Below are positions 20,740-31,726 of a DNA stretch of 64,000 nucleotides, piece after piece. Where the stretch lies: positions 259,907 to 323,906 of the forward strand of contig NW_006768769.1 in assembly GCF_000204055.1 (NCBI RefSeq), in the 5' to 3' direction. The notes under the pieces were generated by a model. It worked only from the letters and a program-made list of their open reading frames with translations, searched no databases and was not told the DNA's origin. The DNA is from Melampsora larici-populina 98AG31. Lineage: Eukaryota > Basidiomycota > Pucciniomycetes > Pucciniales > Melampsoraceae. How positions within the stretch are numbered: position 1 is the stretch's first letter; the number at the start of each line of letters is the position of its first letter. Made by a program: the position numbers and the translations under genes.

Positions 20740-22694
20740 TACACCACGGAGTGGTCCGGCCCATCTGCAGACTGGGACAAAGGCCGTCTGCAGACGGGCC
20801 TTTTTTTATATAGTCACGGACCGTCTGCAGGTAGGCGCTGGTCCCACCGTATGCAGACGGCCTTTCGAATATTGCCTGTAGCCAGCCTGCAGGCCGACTG
20901 AAGACAGGATGTAGAGGGTTGACTGCCGGTCTGCACCGGTTTGGGACCTGCTCGAGACCACTCACAGATAGTGCAAAGGCTCAACAAGAAGCCAGTGAGA
21001 TACTGCCAGCCTTGAAATGCGGCTAGCAGATGCTGTTTTAAATTAATCAAAATATAAATCTGTTATTGATAGCATGGTTTATTGGAACAGACATGTATAA
21101 GTATGATAAGATAAGTACATAATATGAAGATACAATTTGGGTTCCAATCAATCCCATTATCCAAACAAATTCATTTCTTCTATTGGCCAAGAATCAATTG
21201 ATGAGTTTTCCAAAACATTTGAATTATCAATTTCAATTGATCTCCATGATGGGTTGGGGCAAGTGCAAATCAAGTCTTCTTATCTGGATTGGTCAATTTG
21301 ATGATATGAATATCTTTCAAGACATCACCTGGAGAAGTCGATCGACTAAGTCATTTGATTTGTAAATATTCCTTCTGTAATTGGTGGACTGATATTATCA
21401 AGGATAAACTTCAGACATCATCACGGGTTGATTTTGATTCGAAGGTGAAGAAGATGAATGTACAGCCGGCAGTAGGGTGAAGAGAGAAGAATCCAACAAA
21501 TTTGGTTGAGGCAAGTCGATATCGCTGAATGGAAGGTTGATGCAAATTCACAAGTTAACAAAGTTCTCCAAAAGTGAGTCAATCAAAGTGGACTTACATA
21601 TGTAGTAGAACAAGACAAAAGGCGAATTCTAAACCAAAAAAGAAAACCAATCGTTTTCGACAGATAAAATCAGATCCAATTGAGGTACTAGATTTCCAAG
21701 ATGAAGAGATATGTAACTCAAAGAACCAAGTTAAACTATGATTCAAACCTGATTCATTAATTTAGAAGAGTGAAGCATCAGGTGTTGGAGTAGAAGTGAG
21801 GACCTTTTAATTTTGGGATCATTGATCAAGTGATAAAGTTTAGAATTTGATTGAGATCGCGTCAGTTGAAGACCGATGATCATGAAGCGCACTTGAAGAG
21901 ATTGATAGGTCGGGAAGCTTGATTGTTATCACTATCAGTGCTGACCACTCGACCCGGATTAGGTTAATTGAACGGTGTTGTCGATGAACGGAACAAAGTA
22001 AACAGGTTTGATGAGCTCAGGACCCGACCAATTGAAGTAATGTCATTTCTTAGAGAATTTGATGGAGAACATAGAATGTTGGATACCATCACCAGAGATT
22101 GGGTTCGGGTAAGAAGACTGATGGAGGCAAATAAGACTCATGAGTCTATACAAAAACAAGCGACTCTGAGTTCAAACCTGAGCCAGGATCATCACGAAAG
22201 ACACCAATCATATCGTGATATTGGTTTCACGAGTGATTAGCGACTCTTGATGTCCTCCAGACTCAAACTTGACAATGATATCACGTAAAAACTACACTTG
22301 GCAACCTTCTTTCCAGGTCATTGATCGTTTTTTTTTGCAAAGGTTTGACAAAATTAGCAGGCAGACAGGCCGCCACCGCGTATTTGGTCTGACGATGGCC
22401 CAGAGGCCGACTACGGCCTCGATTTCTCTTGTCCATCTTCAGGCGGTCAGTGGGCCGCCGATCGATGGCCTGCCAGCCGGTCTACAGGTGGCCCTCAGGA
22501 ATGACCATTCTCAGACTAAGAAAGGCCATTTCTAGACTCAAAGCCCCTCCGTGGTGTAGTTAGGTTAGGCTCTCACCGACCATTTTCAGGCCTCTTACAG
22601 GCCACTTGCAGGCCATTTCCCGGCCATTTCACGACCCCGACAACGCTCAGACCTCACCGACGCTTTTTCTGCTCAAGAACCACTCCGTGGTGTA
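20740..22694. mobile_element. non-autonomous DNA transposon with TACACC termini
   Basis: A perfect 16-base inverted repeat, TACACCACGGAGTGGT at 20740-20755 and its complement at 22679-22694, bounds about 1.95 kb with no transposase. Both ends are GC-rich with CTGCAG/GGCC-type subterminal repeats; the middle is AT-rich. A further right-end-like copy (CCCCTCCGTGGTGTA) ends at 22559, so two elements or a nested or damaged end may be present. The termini resemble those of the large element at 54731-62582, suggesting mobilisation by the same transposase. No clear target-site duplication. Confidence 0.6.
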
Positions 22695-22835
22695 TTGTTT
22701 GTTTTCAATTGTTTTGGTTTCGGTGGTTGTCGAATGAGATCGCGAGTTCGGGTCAAGCCCCGTGATAAGTGATATGTTTGATTTTGATCGGAAGTTGCAG
22801 TCAATCTTCATTCTTCCATAACTTGGTACTCACTC

Positions 22836-22928
22836 ATGAGTTTATCTTATCATTGGAATTGGTTTGAGGAAAGTCAAAACATTCCAAATCAACCATCTCA
22901 ACTCAGCGCTCAATCAAAATCAAATTAA
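22836..22928 (+). other. upstream short ORF before the carrier gene
   Basis: An ATG-started frame of 30 codons (beginning MSLSYHWNWFEESQ) ends 30 bases before the carrier start codon. If transcribed it would be a translated upstream ORF, or the remains of an N-terminal exon. No usable splice donor before its stop was found. Confidence 0.35.
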
Positions 22929-22958
22929 TTCAAATTGTAATGGACTGATATTCATCCT

Positions 22959-24617
22959 ATGGATATCAATCACATTCAACCATCTACTTCTGAGCCTTTC
23001 AATCGGGCTTCAACAACTTTTGCTATCGGCTTCAATAACCTCTCAGAAAAGGCGATCGGAAAGATGAAAGCTAATAATGATTCATCATTACCTGATACCC
23101 TCACCCAACAAACTGGCAGCGATCTTAAGACACTCGAGCAAACCGATTCAAATGATTTAACGTCTCTACCTTCAAACCACAAAAACCCAAGTCTATTCGA
23201 GGGTGCGGGCAAGTATCTATTATCAGGTGGAATCGCCGGAATGGTCTCACGGACTGCCACTGCTCCATTTGATCGGGTCAAGATTTATCTGATCACTTCC
23301 GAAAAACCACTTTCAATTCAACCTCACCCTTCACCTTCATTCGCCACACTTTCCGGTTCACGTACAACGGTTGTCTTACCTGCTCAACAACCTATCTATC
23401 GTCTCATCCCAAATTCATCAAACCTATTGATAGCCGTCAAATTAATTTATCAGGAACCTGCCGGAGCTCGTCCTGGACCGGGTGGTCTCCGAAACTTTTT
23501 CGTCGGTAATGGACTTAATGTCCTCAAAATCTTTCCCGAATCAGCTATCAAATTTTTAACATATGAATATATTAAGATGGCGTTAGGTCAAGGCTGTTTG
23601 GGTATGTCACCTGCTACTGACACTAATGGAAATCTGACCAACAGAGCAAGGTTCTTGGCTGGTGGATTAGGTGGGGTAGTGAGTCAGTTTGCAATCTATC
23701 CTATCGAAACTTTGAGTGAGTTCTCTTATCCTGTGAGCATCTTTCAAATCTTAATGCCTCCCTTGACATCCAATCAAAATTGAGAGACTTGAGACGATGT
23801 CAAATCGAATATTGAACTTACCATGTCGAATCAACCTGGCCCATAGGTCTCATTGTCTTCAATTGAGTGTTGCCGCATCTCACCTGCATCTGTAGAGATC
23901 GCGCCATCATATTGTGACTCTATGCAAGAAAATTGACTGATCATAATCTTGTTGGCTTTCGTTGTCCAGAAACACAGATCATGAGTAGTACCATCAATCA
24001 CAACGTCAAGAGGTCAGCCTTACTGTTCCAAACCATTCGACGACTCAACGCAAGTGGCGGGATAAAGTCGTATTACAAAGGCGTAGCTGCAGCGACAGTA
24101 GGCGTGTTCCCATACTCTGGTATGCTCAACTTACTCATGAATGGTATAACTAGAATTGACAGCTGTGTTGACGATTGAGATCATTCTTGAGCAGCAATTG
24201 ATATGTCAGTCTTTGAAGGCATGAAAAACTCTTATCTAGTCGCGATTGGAGAGCCACCCGGTGTGCTAGGTACATTAGCTTGTGGCGCGCTCAGTGGAGG
24301 GATTGGAGCTTCTAGTGTTTATCCAATGTGAGTCAAAGAATCAGACTTTGGTAGCAGCAAGAGATGCGAGAATCTGATGTTGTTTTGATGTACACCTTAG
24401 AAACCTTGTACGTACTCGACTACAAGCTCAAGGTACTTCAGCTCATCCGGCTACATATCGAGGGATAGGAGACTGCGTCGAGCGAACATGGAGGAAGGAA
24501 GGATTCCGAGGATTCTATAAAGGACTTGCACCTTCTCTCTTCAAAGTGATGCCCGCTGTTAGTATAAGTTGGTTGGTGTACGAAAGAACGATTCTCATGC
24601 TGGATGGACTCTCATAG
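22959..24617 (+). CDS. mitochondrial carrier, SAL1 / ATP-Mg-Pi type (418 aa)
   Basis: Four exons, 22959-23715, 23970-24119, 24195-24327 and 24401-24617, close in frame to 418 residues. The three carrier repeats show their signatures: APFDRVK at 102-108, PIETLK near 248 and YPINLVRTRL near 345. Each is followed by G-x-Y/F-KG-type motifs (YYKGVAAATVGVFPYS, FRGFYKG). The sequence between them (KYLLSGGIAGMVSRT) is that of the Sal1/SCaMC branch, which exchanges ATP-Mg for phosphate across the inner mitochondrial membrane. Classical members have N-terminal EF-hands. Here the first 85 residues are Ser/Thr-rich with no EF-hand loop, so either this is a short, calcium-independent form or an upstream exon was missed. 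The first exon also has a long, low-complexity insertion between repeat 1 helices. Confidence 0.92.
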
Positions 24618-25221
24618 AAATCTATATGAGAAAACCTTGACTTCTTATAAATCTATCTAATGATGAAGTGGATAATGAGGTTAATGAGTTGAGATTTTTT
24701 TATTTCACAAGACCGGGTGTTTTTTGTACATTGGGGGGCCAATATTGAAGTTACCATTGTGTTTATTTGTCAATGTGTTGGTAAGTTCAATCAGTAGATC
24801 TATCGACTTTCTTGACTGTTTTGTTATCTCTTCTTTACGTACCTACATATATACATCTATCTATATGCTATTGGGACTTCTTTTCTCTTCACGATGTTAC
24901 TTATACAATCTATCTAGATTTCTTTGGCTGGTATGTTATCTTTTGGTTTAGAAATGGTGTTAATTATTTAATAGAATTCTAGAGTATGTAGTAATAGTGG
25001 TCAATACCTTTGGTTCTTCTTTTTGAACTTTGAAAACTTTGGATCATTCAAACTTGATGGTATGGTGCTCATTCTGGCTCTTGTGGTTAAAGATCACATC
25101 CAGCTAACAGCTGTTTTGGCTAGACACTTGTCCAAGGTGCTCATTGCTTATGTGGTAGCTCTTGTCTGTTCAAGGAATTCTAACACTGTGTAGATGTCGT
25201 ATTTTTCCACTATGCAAAATA

Positions 25222-25366
25222 GTGGTGCTCAAAGTAGACCTGGTTTCAAGAGAACCCAGTTGACCCAGTTGCTTTTTGGCAATAAATTTCTGTATCAGGT
25301 TCACATTTGTTGACAGCTCACAGCCAAAAAGTCAACTGGGTTGACTGGCTCTACTTTGAGCACCAC
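25222..25366. mobile_element. Stowaway/mariner-like MITE with TA target site
   Basis: GTGGTGCTCAAAGTAGA at 25222-25238 is the perfect complement of the sequence ending at 25366, and both ends abut a TA dinucleotide. Inside, AACCCAGTTGAC and GTCAACTGGGTT form a second inverted pair, so the whole 145 bp can fold into a long hairpin. No coding capacity. Confidence 0.8.
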
Positions 25367-27211
25367 TAAGGATTTCAATCAATCTCAAAAATGATCAGGA
25401 ATGCTCTGTTAATGTTGAATAATGCAGCTTCAATGCAGAAAAGTGCATTGTCAATGCACATGCAGAATAAATGCAAAATTACTGCATTTTCAATCATTTT
25501 TGTCATTCAAGTCAATCATTTTTCACTTGAGAAAAAAACTTCACCTGTGGGTGTAAAGCAAGCAATGAGCTCCTTGCAAAGGGAAATTCTGACCTTCAAA
25601 AGTGTTTTCTTGTTTATGGAAGTCTGAACAGATGGTGCACAACCCAAATAATCACAAATGGTGCATTAGAATGGTCAAAGTTTTGGCTGGAGTTTGATCT
25701 AGATTTATGTAAATAAAACTTCACCCATCCCCTCTTTGTCTCACCCAGGATTCAGGATGAGCCCCCACCCAAAAAATGTAGGTAGTGGCCTACCTATCCG
25801 CCAACCCGTCCCAAACCAATGTAAACCCGGCTTCCAGAAGCCCCCCCAAGCCCACACCCAATTGCCTTGAGCCCGCAGGATACGAGGGGGGCACAGGCAG
25901 GATCTGGTGTTATACGCATTTGCCCCCCTGCCCCCATACCTTTTGGGTCCCAAAAGACCTGACCAAACCCTCATCTCAAGGTTTTGGGGGCCAGGGACCC
26001 CTTGGGGTGTTGGCTTTGCAACTATGCAGGATAGCACAGGATGAGCGGATTTATCAAAGTGCTGTGAAAGTCTGGGTGGTGCAACACAGTGGAAGTTTGA
26101 TACTCATGACATATTCAATTTGTCACTTCTCATGCTGCACATGCATATCAGAAAGCAATGTCTTCCTTCCTGGAATCCAACCATGTTATTGCAAAGGATA
26201 GTACTCATATGTTTAGCTTTAGGGTTGATTCCTCTCTTGGAAGTGCAGCTTAACAAGTGTACACCTTTATCTCCTTACATCTGCCATGATTGTGTCTTCA
26301 CAGAATAATTTTAACAAATTTTGATATCCCCTTTTTGTAGTGGTCCCAAACACATATGGTGTTGGGGTTCAGCAACATTGAGTTCTGAAGCTAGGTAGAA
26401 GGAGATACAATTGCCTTGGTATCTGCAAGGTCTGCTGAATGGAGTCCTATGGAGTCCCAAAACACAATATTTGTGTGTCTCCCAATAGACCAATACCTTC
26501 TTCAAATCTGGGTGATGCACCTTTTGTCAGCATTGGCTATTTTCACCTTGTGTAGCACAGGAATTACTTGTGGCAGGCTCAAAAGACAAAATTCACTGAG
26601 ATACAATGGCACATTGCCAAATCTCAGGAGTTCTATGTCCTGTCATCAATATTGGAGACTTGGATACTTGCTGTGAGCTTTAATGACAACTATTTTTGAC
26701 TTTTCTCACCTATAAAAGGCAATGTGGCTGTGGTAGATAGCTCTAGCAATTCCAACATAGAATAAATTTTGATGCAAAAACATCATTTTGGCTCTCAGCA
26801 ATCTTTTTTCTGGAGAAACACACCCAGCACACCAAGTGGCGCCTAGGTGTGAAAAAAGACAAAAAAACATGCCTTGTAGTGCCCCCAAAAATATCAGTGT
26901 GCCCACAACCTGACTCAGGCTACAAGCAACCTATTCCAAAAATACAAAAGCACATGTATATTCACAACACACAAAGAATAAAAGAGAAACAAAACAATGC
27001 AGGTCACAAGCAACCTATTCCCAAACATTCATAACACAGTGCTCATCATTAATAACCAAATTGCCTCTTTCTTCATTTGTACATTTTAGGGAATTCTTTT
27101 TCTATTCATCATCAAATTAATTCTAAATTTTTCATTCATTCAATTTCTCATAGTATTCTTCAGATATTGATACATAAACCATAGGGAAGAACACCATGTC
27201 TGTTTTGAGGT

Positions 27212-27483
27212 AGCATGTCGACATGCTCACACCAATTAATTTCCGTAGAGGGTGGATATAACCTACAAACAGGTCTGAGAGCTAAGCATACAATTGCCTT
27301 TGTCAAGAGGTTCAGACAGCAAGATTGTTAAATGGGCTCCTTTGTTCATAGTTCCATTGACAAACGGTACATTTTTTATTGTCTATTATTATTAACAAAG
27401 GATTTACATTTTCTAGAGACAAATTGAATAAAGATCTGTTCAAATTTATTACACAACTCTCCATGTGAGCACATCGACGTGCT
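27212..27483. repeat. inverted pair of near-palindromes
   Basis: AGCATGTCGACATGCTCACA at 27212-27231 and TGTGAGCACATCGACGTGCT at 27464-27483 are inverted copies (17 of 20 positions). Each arm is itself palindromic around TCGA. They bound about 270 bases of AT-rich non-coding sequence, consistent with a foldback/MITE element. Confidence 0.55.
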
Positions 27484-28003
27484 CATGGGGGACGGACATG
27501 GTGGAAGGCCTTGACTGTTAAACATGAAGTATGATCACACCTTTTGCTTGTTCAGTCTAAGTCTATGAATAGGCAACTTTTCAAGCTTAGATTGAATGAA
27601 AAAACTTACGTTGCAGGACGTGGTGGCTTTGTTACAAGTCAAAAGATAGTTTGTTCTGACAATGAGATAAATTTGAGCCGTTGATTGATATCAATCCTTT
27701 TGAATCTTCTAGTTCGCTAGTGATTGCTGTTGATAGTACTCTCTGAATTAGTAAGATCACTATTCAGGGTCTTCTACAAACAGGTACAGTAGTGTGCCTT
27801 ATCCCAGGGTAACCTAATTTCTAACGAGATCAAAATAAGAGTTTTACTTCTTTGTTTGAATAACGAATCTGGGAAATATATTGGGTTTTAGTCGTTGAGG
27901 TGATTTATGGATTTTAGTTTGATCTAAATCTTTGGAACAGTTTATATATCAATTTTTAGAGCAAGAAAGCAATGATGGTGTTTTTAGATGAAACAACTAT
28001 AGG

Positions 28004-29780
28004 CTATAGAGAGAGATAGTATTGGTCTAGACAGATATTTTCTAATTCTAAAGTTATCGGCTGGTGATTCAGTTTAAAAAGGTCAAGTGCTTTTCTAATG
28101 ATTCTAAAATTTGTGTTATAAAGTGTTGGTTTGTGATAAAATGATTCTTGCTCTTTCTCGGTAATCAGCTTGGTAACTATATAATAGTCAGAAAGCTAGA
28201 GAGTGATAGAGTGATAGAGTGAAATAGATAAAAAGAAAACTTACTTCCTCCTCGTCCTGAACTGAGCGTATCAAATTGCGCAACTCTTCATCCTCCTCTT
28301 CAGTCCCACTGTCCATCTTGCTCCAGCTTTCGGCAGCTGCAAGCCAAAGCTTGAGCTGAGTGTATCGGAATTGAAGCACTCGACTGTGGGGACTTTTGGA
28401 AAGCTCGGCAAACTCCTGATGGGTTTCTAGATCAGTCTTGAAAACAGTAAAAAGATCAATAAGGGTGTGAACTACACAGTAACGAGATTTTGACTTACTT
28501 TTAGCCAGATGGCGCATTCATGAAAAACTTTACCCTTCTGCCCATTCGACCCAAATGGGCTAAGAGCTTCCAAAGGACGCATGAAAAGCAAATCCAAACG
28601 GTCAGGTCGTGCTTTTAGGAACTTAAAAGCAGGACCAGATCCGCCTGGAGCCGGAGTCTCATCTTTCACCGAGCGTTTGCGACCAGATCGGGGAGCTGAG
28701 GGTCGTCCAGAAGGAGTTACAATGGATGTGTCAAGAACATCGGGCTCAGATGCCGCTCGGTCCAAATCCTTCTCCGCCTCATCCAAAGCTTGCTCGTAAT
28801 ACCCCAGAATGGTGCGATCAAGGATGTTGACATGCCTTCGCCACTCGTACAGCGCGTGCACCGGCATCGCCCAGAAGTTGGGACACTGAGCCACTTCAGA
28901 TATGTTGGTCATCTTGGTTACCGCACCATTGCTAGTAGAAGCCAAAGAGGTGGAAAACCTAGATATTGGATTGTCCAAACAAACATCAGTACACAGTGAT
29001 AAGAGAAAAAACAACATAGATTACTAACCCAATACTCGGATTAAGACTATTCAAGCCGGAGGGCCATCATTTGAAAGAAATTGATCACAGAAGATAGTCA
29101 GAAAGTTTACTCGTTTAAAGGAAATAGATTGAAGAATGTACGGGGAATAGACTTGATTGGGCCCATCAAGTGGTACTGTTCCGGTACTTGTTTGAGACCT
29201 AGACAAACATGATGCACAACATTTAAAAGGAATGGTATGATAGTCAGAGAGAATCAACATCGAAGGAAAAGCCATAGAGAATGGAATGGAAGGCAGTGCT
29301 TACGTTGCAACTCGCTTGTTAACATGTTGTACTGGACTGCTGGGTGCCGGTCTTTTCAAACTAGATCTCACCGACTTGAGTGATGAAACTGGGCCCGTTT
29401 GGGTACCAGGGCTTGCTGGATGATCAGGAACGGCGGGGATCTTGGCTGGTACTCGAGCTGGCAGACACCATCCGTTTTCCTCGACCTCACGCACCGTATA
29501 GAACTCGCCTGGAGCTACTTGAACCACTGGCCAGGGAAAAGGTAACACATCGGTCAGCTGGGAAGCCCGTAAGACAGTATAGGACGGAAACATGAAACTC
29601 ACAATTGTCTGGGGGATGACGCGAACCCAAATGCATTGGTGAATTTGACACTGACCCCTGCCACGGCTATGGGAAAGTCAGCTGAATTATTGCAATGGTA
29701 AAACTGATCGAATTCCACAAATCAACTCACTCTACCATCAATTGCACTGAAACTCCCGCCCATTTCGCCGATATATCCAT
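28004..29780 (-). CDS. unrecognised eight-exon protein (428 aa)
   Basis: Eight exons on GT-AG introns sum to 429 codons including stop: 29780-29731, 29666-29603, 29557-29304, 29198-29142, 29046-29029, 28958-28499, 28436-28245 and 28195-28004. The product starts MDISAKWAGVSVQL. It then has a Trp/Pro region (LPFPWPVVQVAPGEFY), a Ser/Pro/Thr-rich basic linker and a helical segment (FWAMPVHALYEWRRHVNILD). A polar stretch with GRPSAPRSGRKRSVK looks like a nuclear-localisation signal. An acidic helix (EEEDEELRNLIRSVQDEE) comes before the C-terminus. The fifth exon is 18 bases. Upstream minus-strand sequence near 30050-30110 (MSPSSRSRSASAS) could be an alternative first exon. I do not recognise it; a lineage-specific nuclear protein or transposon accessory protein is possible. 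Confidence 0.6.
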
Positions 29781-31726
29781 TGCATCTCGATTCTTGGTGA
29801 TTCATTATGAAATATTGAAAGAAAAAGATACTTTGAGTGATCAAATAAGAAGTTAACTTGTATTAAATCAAAAATAAGATAAGGTATCCAATATAAAATT
29901 GAGTCAAGGCCTTATCTGAAAAAAAGGACGGTGGTTAACTTGGAAGACATCCATCCTCGGTCTCAAGCTGGCCTGTCTTATACCCGAAAAAACATTAGTT
30001 TGGCAGTCACAACCTAGAGAGACCAAACAGAAAGGCTCACCTAAGAGGATGCCCACACGCATGGGCCTGTGTGTGGCTGATGCAGAAGCCGAGCGGGATC
30101 GAGAGGAAGGAGACATCCATCGTAAACCAAACGAGTTGTGCCGGATGAGGACCAAGAGCCAAAGGAACACATCCTGATCCGGCTCCCCGGTGGGCACACC
30201 CACGGGATTCCCCGGTGCTACAGGTCAGTCTGTGAAAGGTATATAAGCCTATCTGGGAGGCTATCCCGAAGCGTTTGCCAGGGGCTTTTGGCTGGGCAGG
30301 GGAGGAAATTTTGAACAGAGAGCTCATCAGATGGTTGGATGCCACTGTGCGCCACCCTATTTTTTTTAGTGCCAAAAAGTTGACTAATAAAAATTGGGAA
30401 ATTTGATATTGACTGAACAGCGGCTGAACTGCTGAGAAGAATATTTCAACTACCATTGAATTGCAACTTTGCAGAGCGTCGCCCAGTCCCTAATATTACT
30501 CGTTCCTTTTGTAGGCAGGGTTGGTAGTTATGCACTCTTGATACTTGAGTGTGAGTTGTAACATTCTTGAAACCTGTAGGACTGTGTTTCAAGAATCGAA
30601 TTTTTTGTATTTTGAATTTATATTTTGCTTTGTCTGTCTAAGGAGTAAGTTGGTTTATTCTCTAGGCTGACACTTTTGCTCTATGTATCTTTGCTCCTGC
30701 AAAATTCTTGGAGAAATCAAATCCTTGGAAAGATTCTCTCCCAAGGATTTGAGTCCAATGACACAAAAACCTGAGAGGAATCTGTTGGCTGTGCTGTATC
30801 TAAGGCCCTAACTACCAGCTGCCTTCAGAGAAATTCTCACAAGTCATCAACCGTCCAATCTTGGCTTTGATTCCACAGGTTTAGTATAATTTTTCAAAAG
30901 GTGCACCCCCCTGTTTTTGTGTTGGGCAAGGCAAAATTGGCCTTCCCCCCGGCCTTTTGGGGTTGGTGTGCCCCTGTTAGGTTTAGGTCTATTCCACCCA
31001 GTGACTGTGTGATTATGGGTGTGTTTTTTTGTTTAGCATCTAAATTTCCCAAATGCATTTCAAACTCCTGAAAAAGATGAAGGGAACAGGAAGAAGGACA
31101 AGATGATGATACTTCAATATTTGAGTTGAAGCAGAACAACCCAATACTATTGTTTTGGATGAGGGGTCTGAGAACAAGGATTGGGGGAAGGATGGCCTTT
31201 TCAATGATTTTTATTCATGAATGTTGAAGAAATGCCCCTTTGATTTATAAAACATGCTATTTTTGATGTTGTTGACAGTTTTTTACTCCTTTTTGCTTTT
31301 GGGGGGAGTTTGACGCTGACGCTCCAGAGGCACACCTCAGTGCCCCCACTATAGGCGTGCCTTTGAAAATCTCAAAACCTGCGCCCGGGCCTTCCCAATT
31401 TTAAAACCCGCGCCCACCACGCAAACCTTGAGCCTCGACCCTGCGCGGCGCGCTCGAGGCGCATTTTTTTCGTGCGGCCTGCAAACCAGGTGCCAATGCT
31501 TCAAAGGTCAAGTCGACGTCGCTGGGCCGTTCTGGAAAGTGCTAGACGCTGCTCGATTCCATTTTGAAATGAACGATCACAACAAGAGATGACCAGTCGT
31601 CTTCGTTGAATATGAAGTCTGCGAAAAGCTAGTAGAAGGCTCTTCTCCCGAGGTACTTTCCACGATAATACCTACAGAAACATTTCGATTTGACTCACAA
31701 TACGCCAAAACCGAAAAGTGAAAAAT
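29781..31726. other. intergenic, HSP78 upstream region
   Basis: No gene is supported. It holds GC-rich, possibly transposon-derived sequence (about 29900-30320). An 11-base inverted repeat ATTCTTGAAAC..GTTTCAAGAAT lies near 30562-30595. A CpG/GCGC-rich block (31310-31490) precedes the HSP78 start. A minus-strand frame at 30894-31139 has no motif. Confidence 0.45.

Larger units (their letters stand above)
24618..28003. other. intergenic region with small elements
   Basis: After the carrier's 3' end there is no supported gene. It contains a MITE (25222-25366) and an inverted pair of palindromes (27212-27483), listed separately. A GC-rich C-run stretch lies at about 25740-26030; its open frames on both strands are compositional. 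Confidence 0.5.

Noticed and set aside
21968..22240. Frame that might encode an EF-hand exon for the carrier
   Set aside because: It starts at TTG, contains no D-x-D-x-D-G loop, and lies inside the TACACC element.
25741..26201. Two long frames on opposite strands (98 and 138 codons)
   Set aside because: The stretch is C-run rich, which removes stops on both strands; Pro/Gly-rich products with no recognisable domain.
31600..31726. Possible heat-shock elements upstream of HSP78
   Set aside because: TTC and GAA words occur (for example CTTCGTTGAATATGAAG) but not with the 2-base spacing of a canonical nTTCnnGAAn array.
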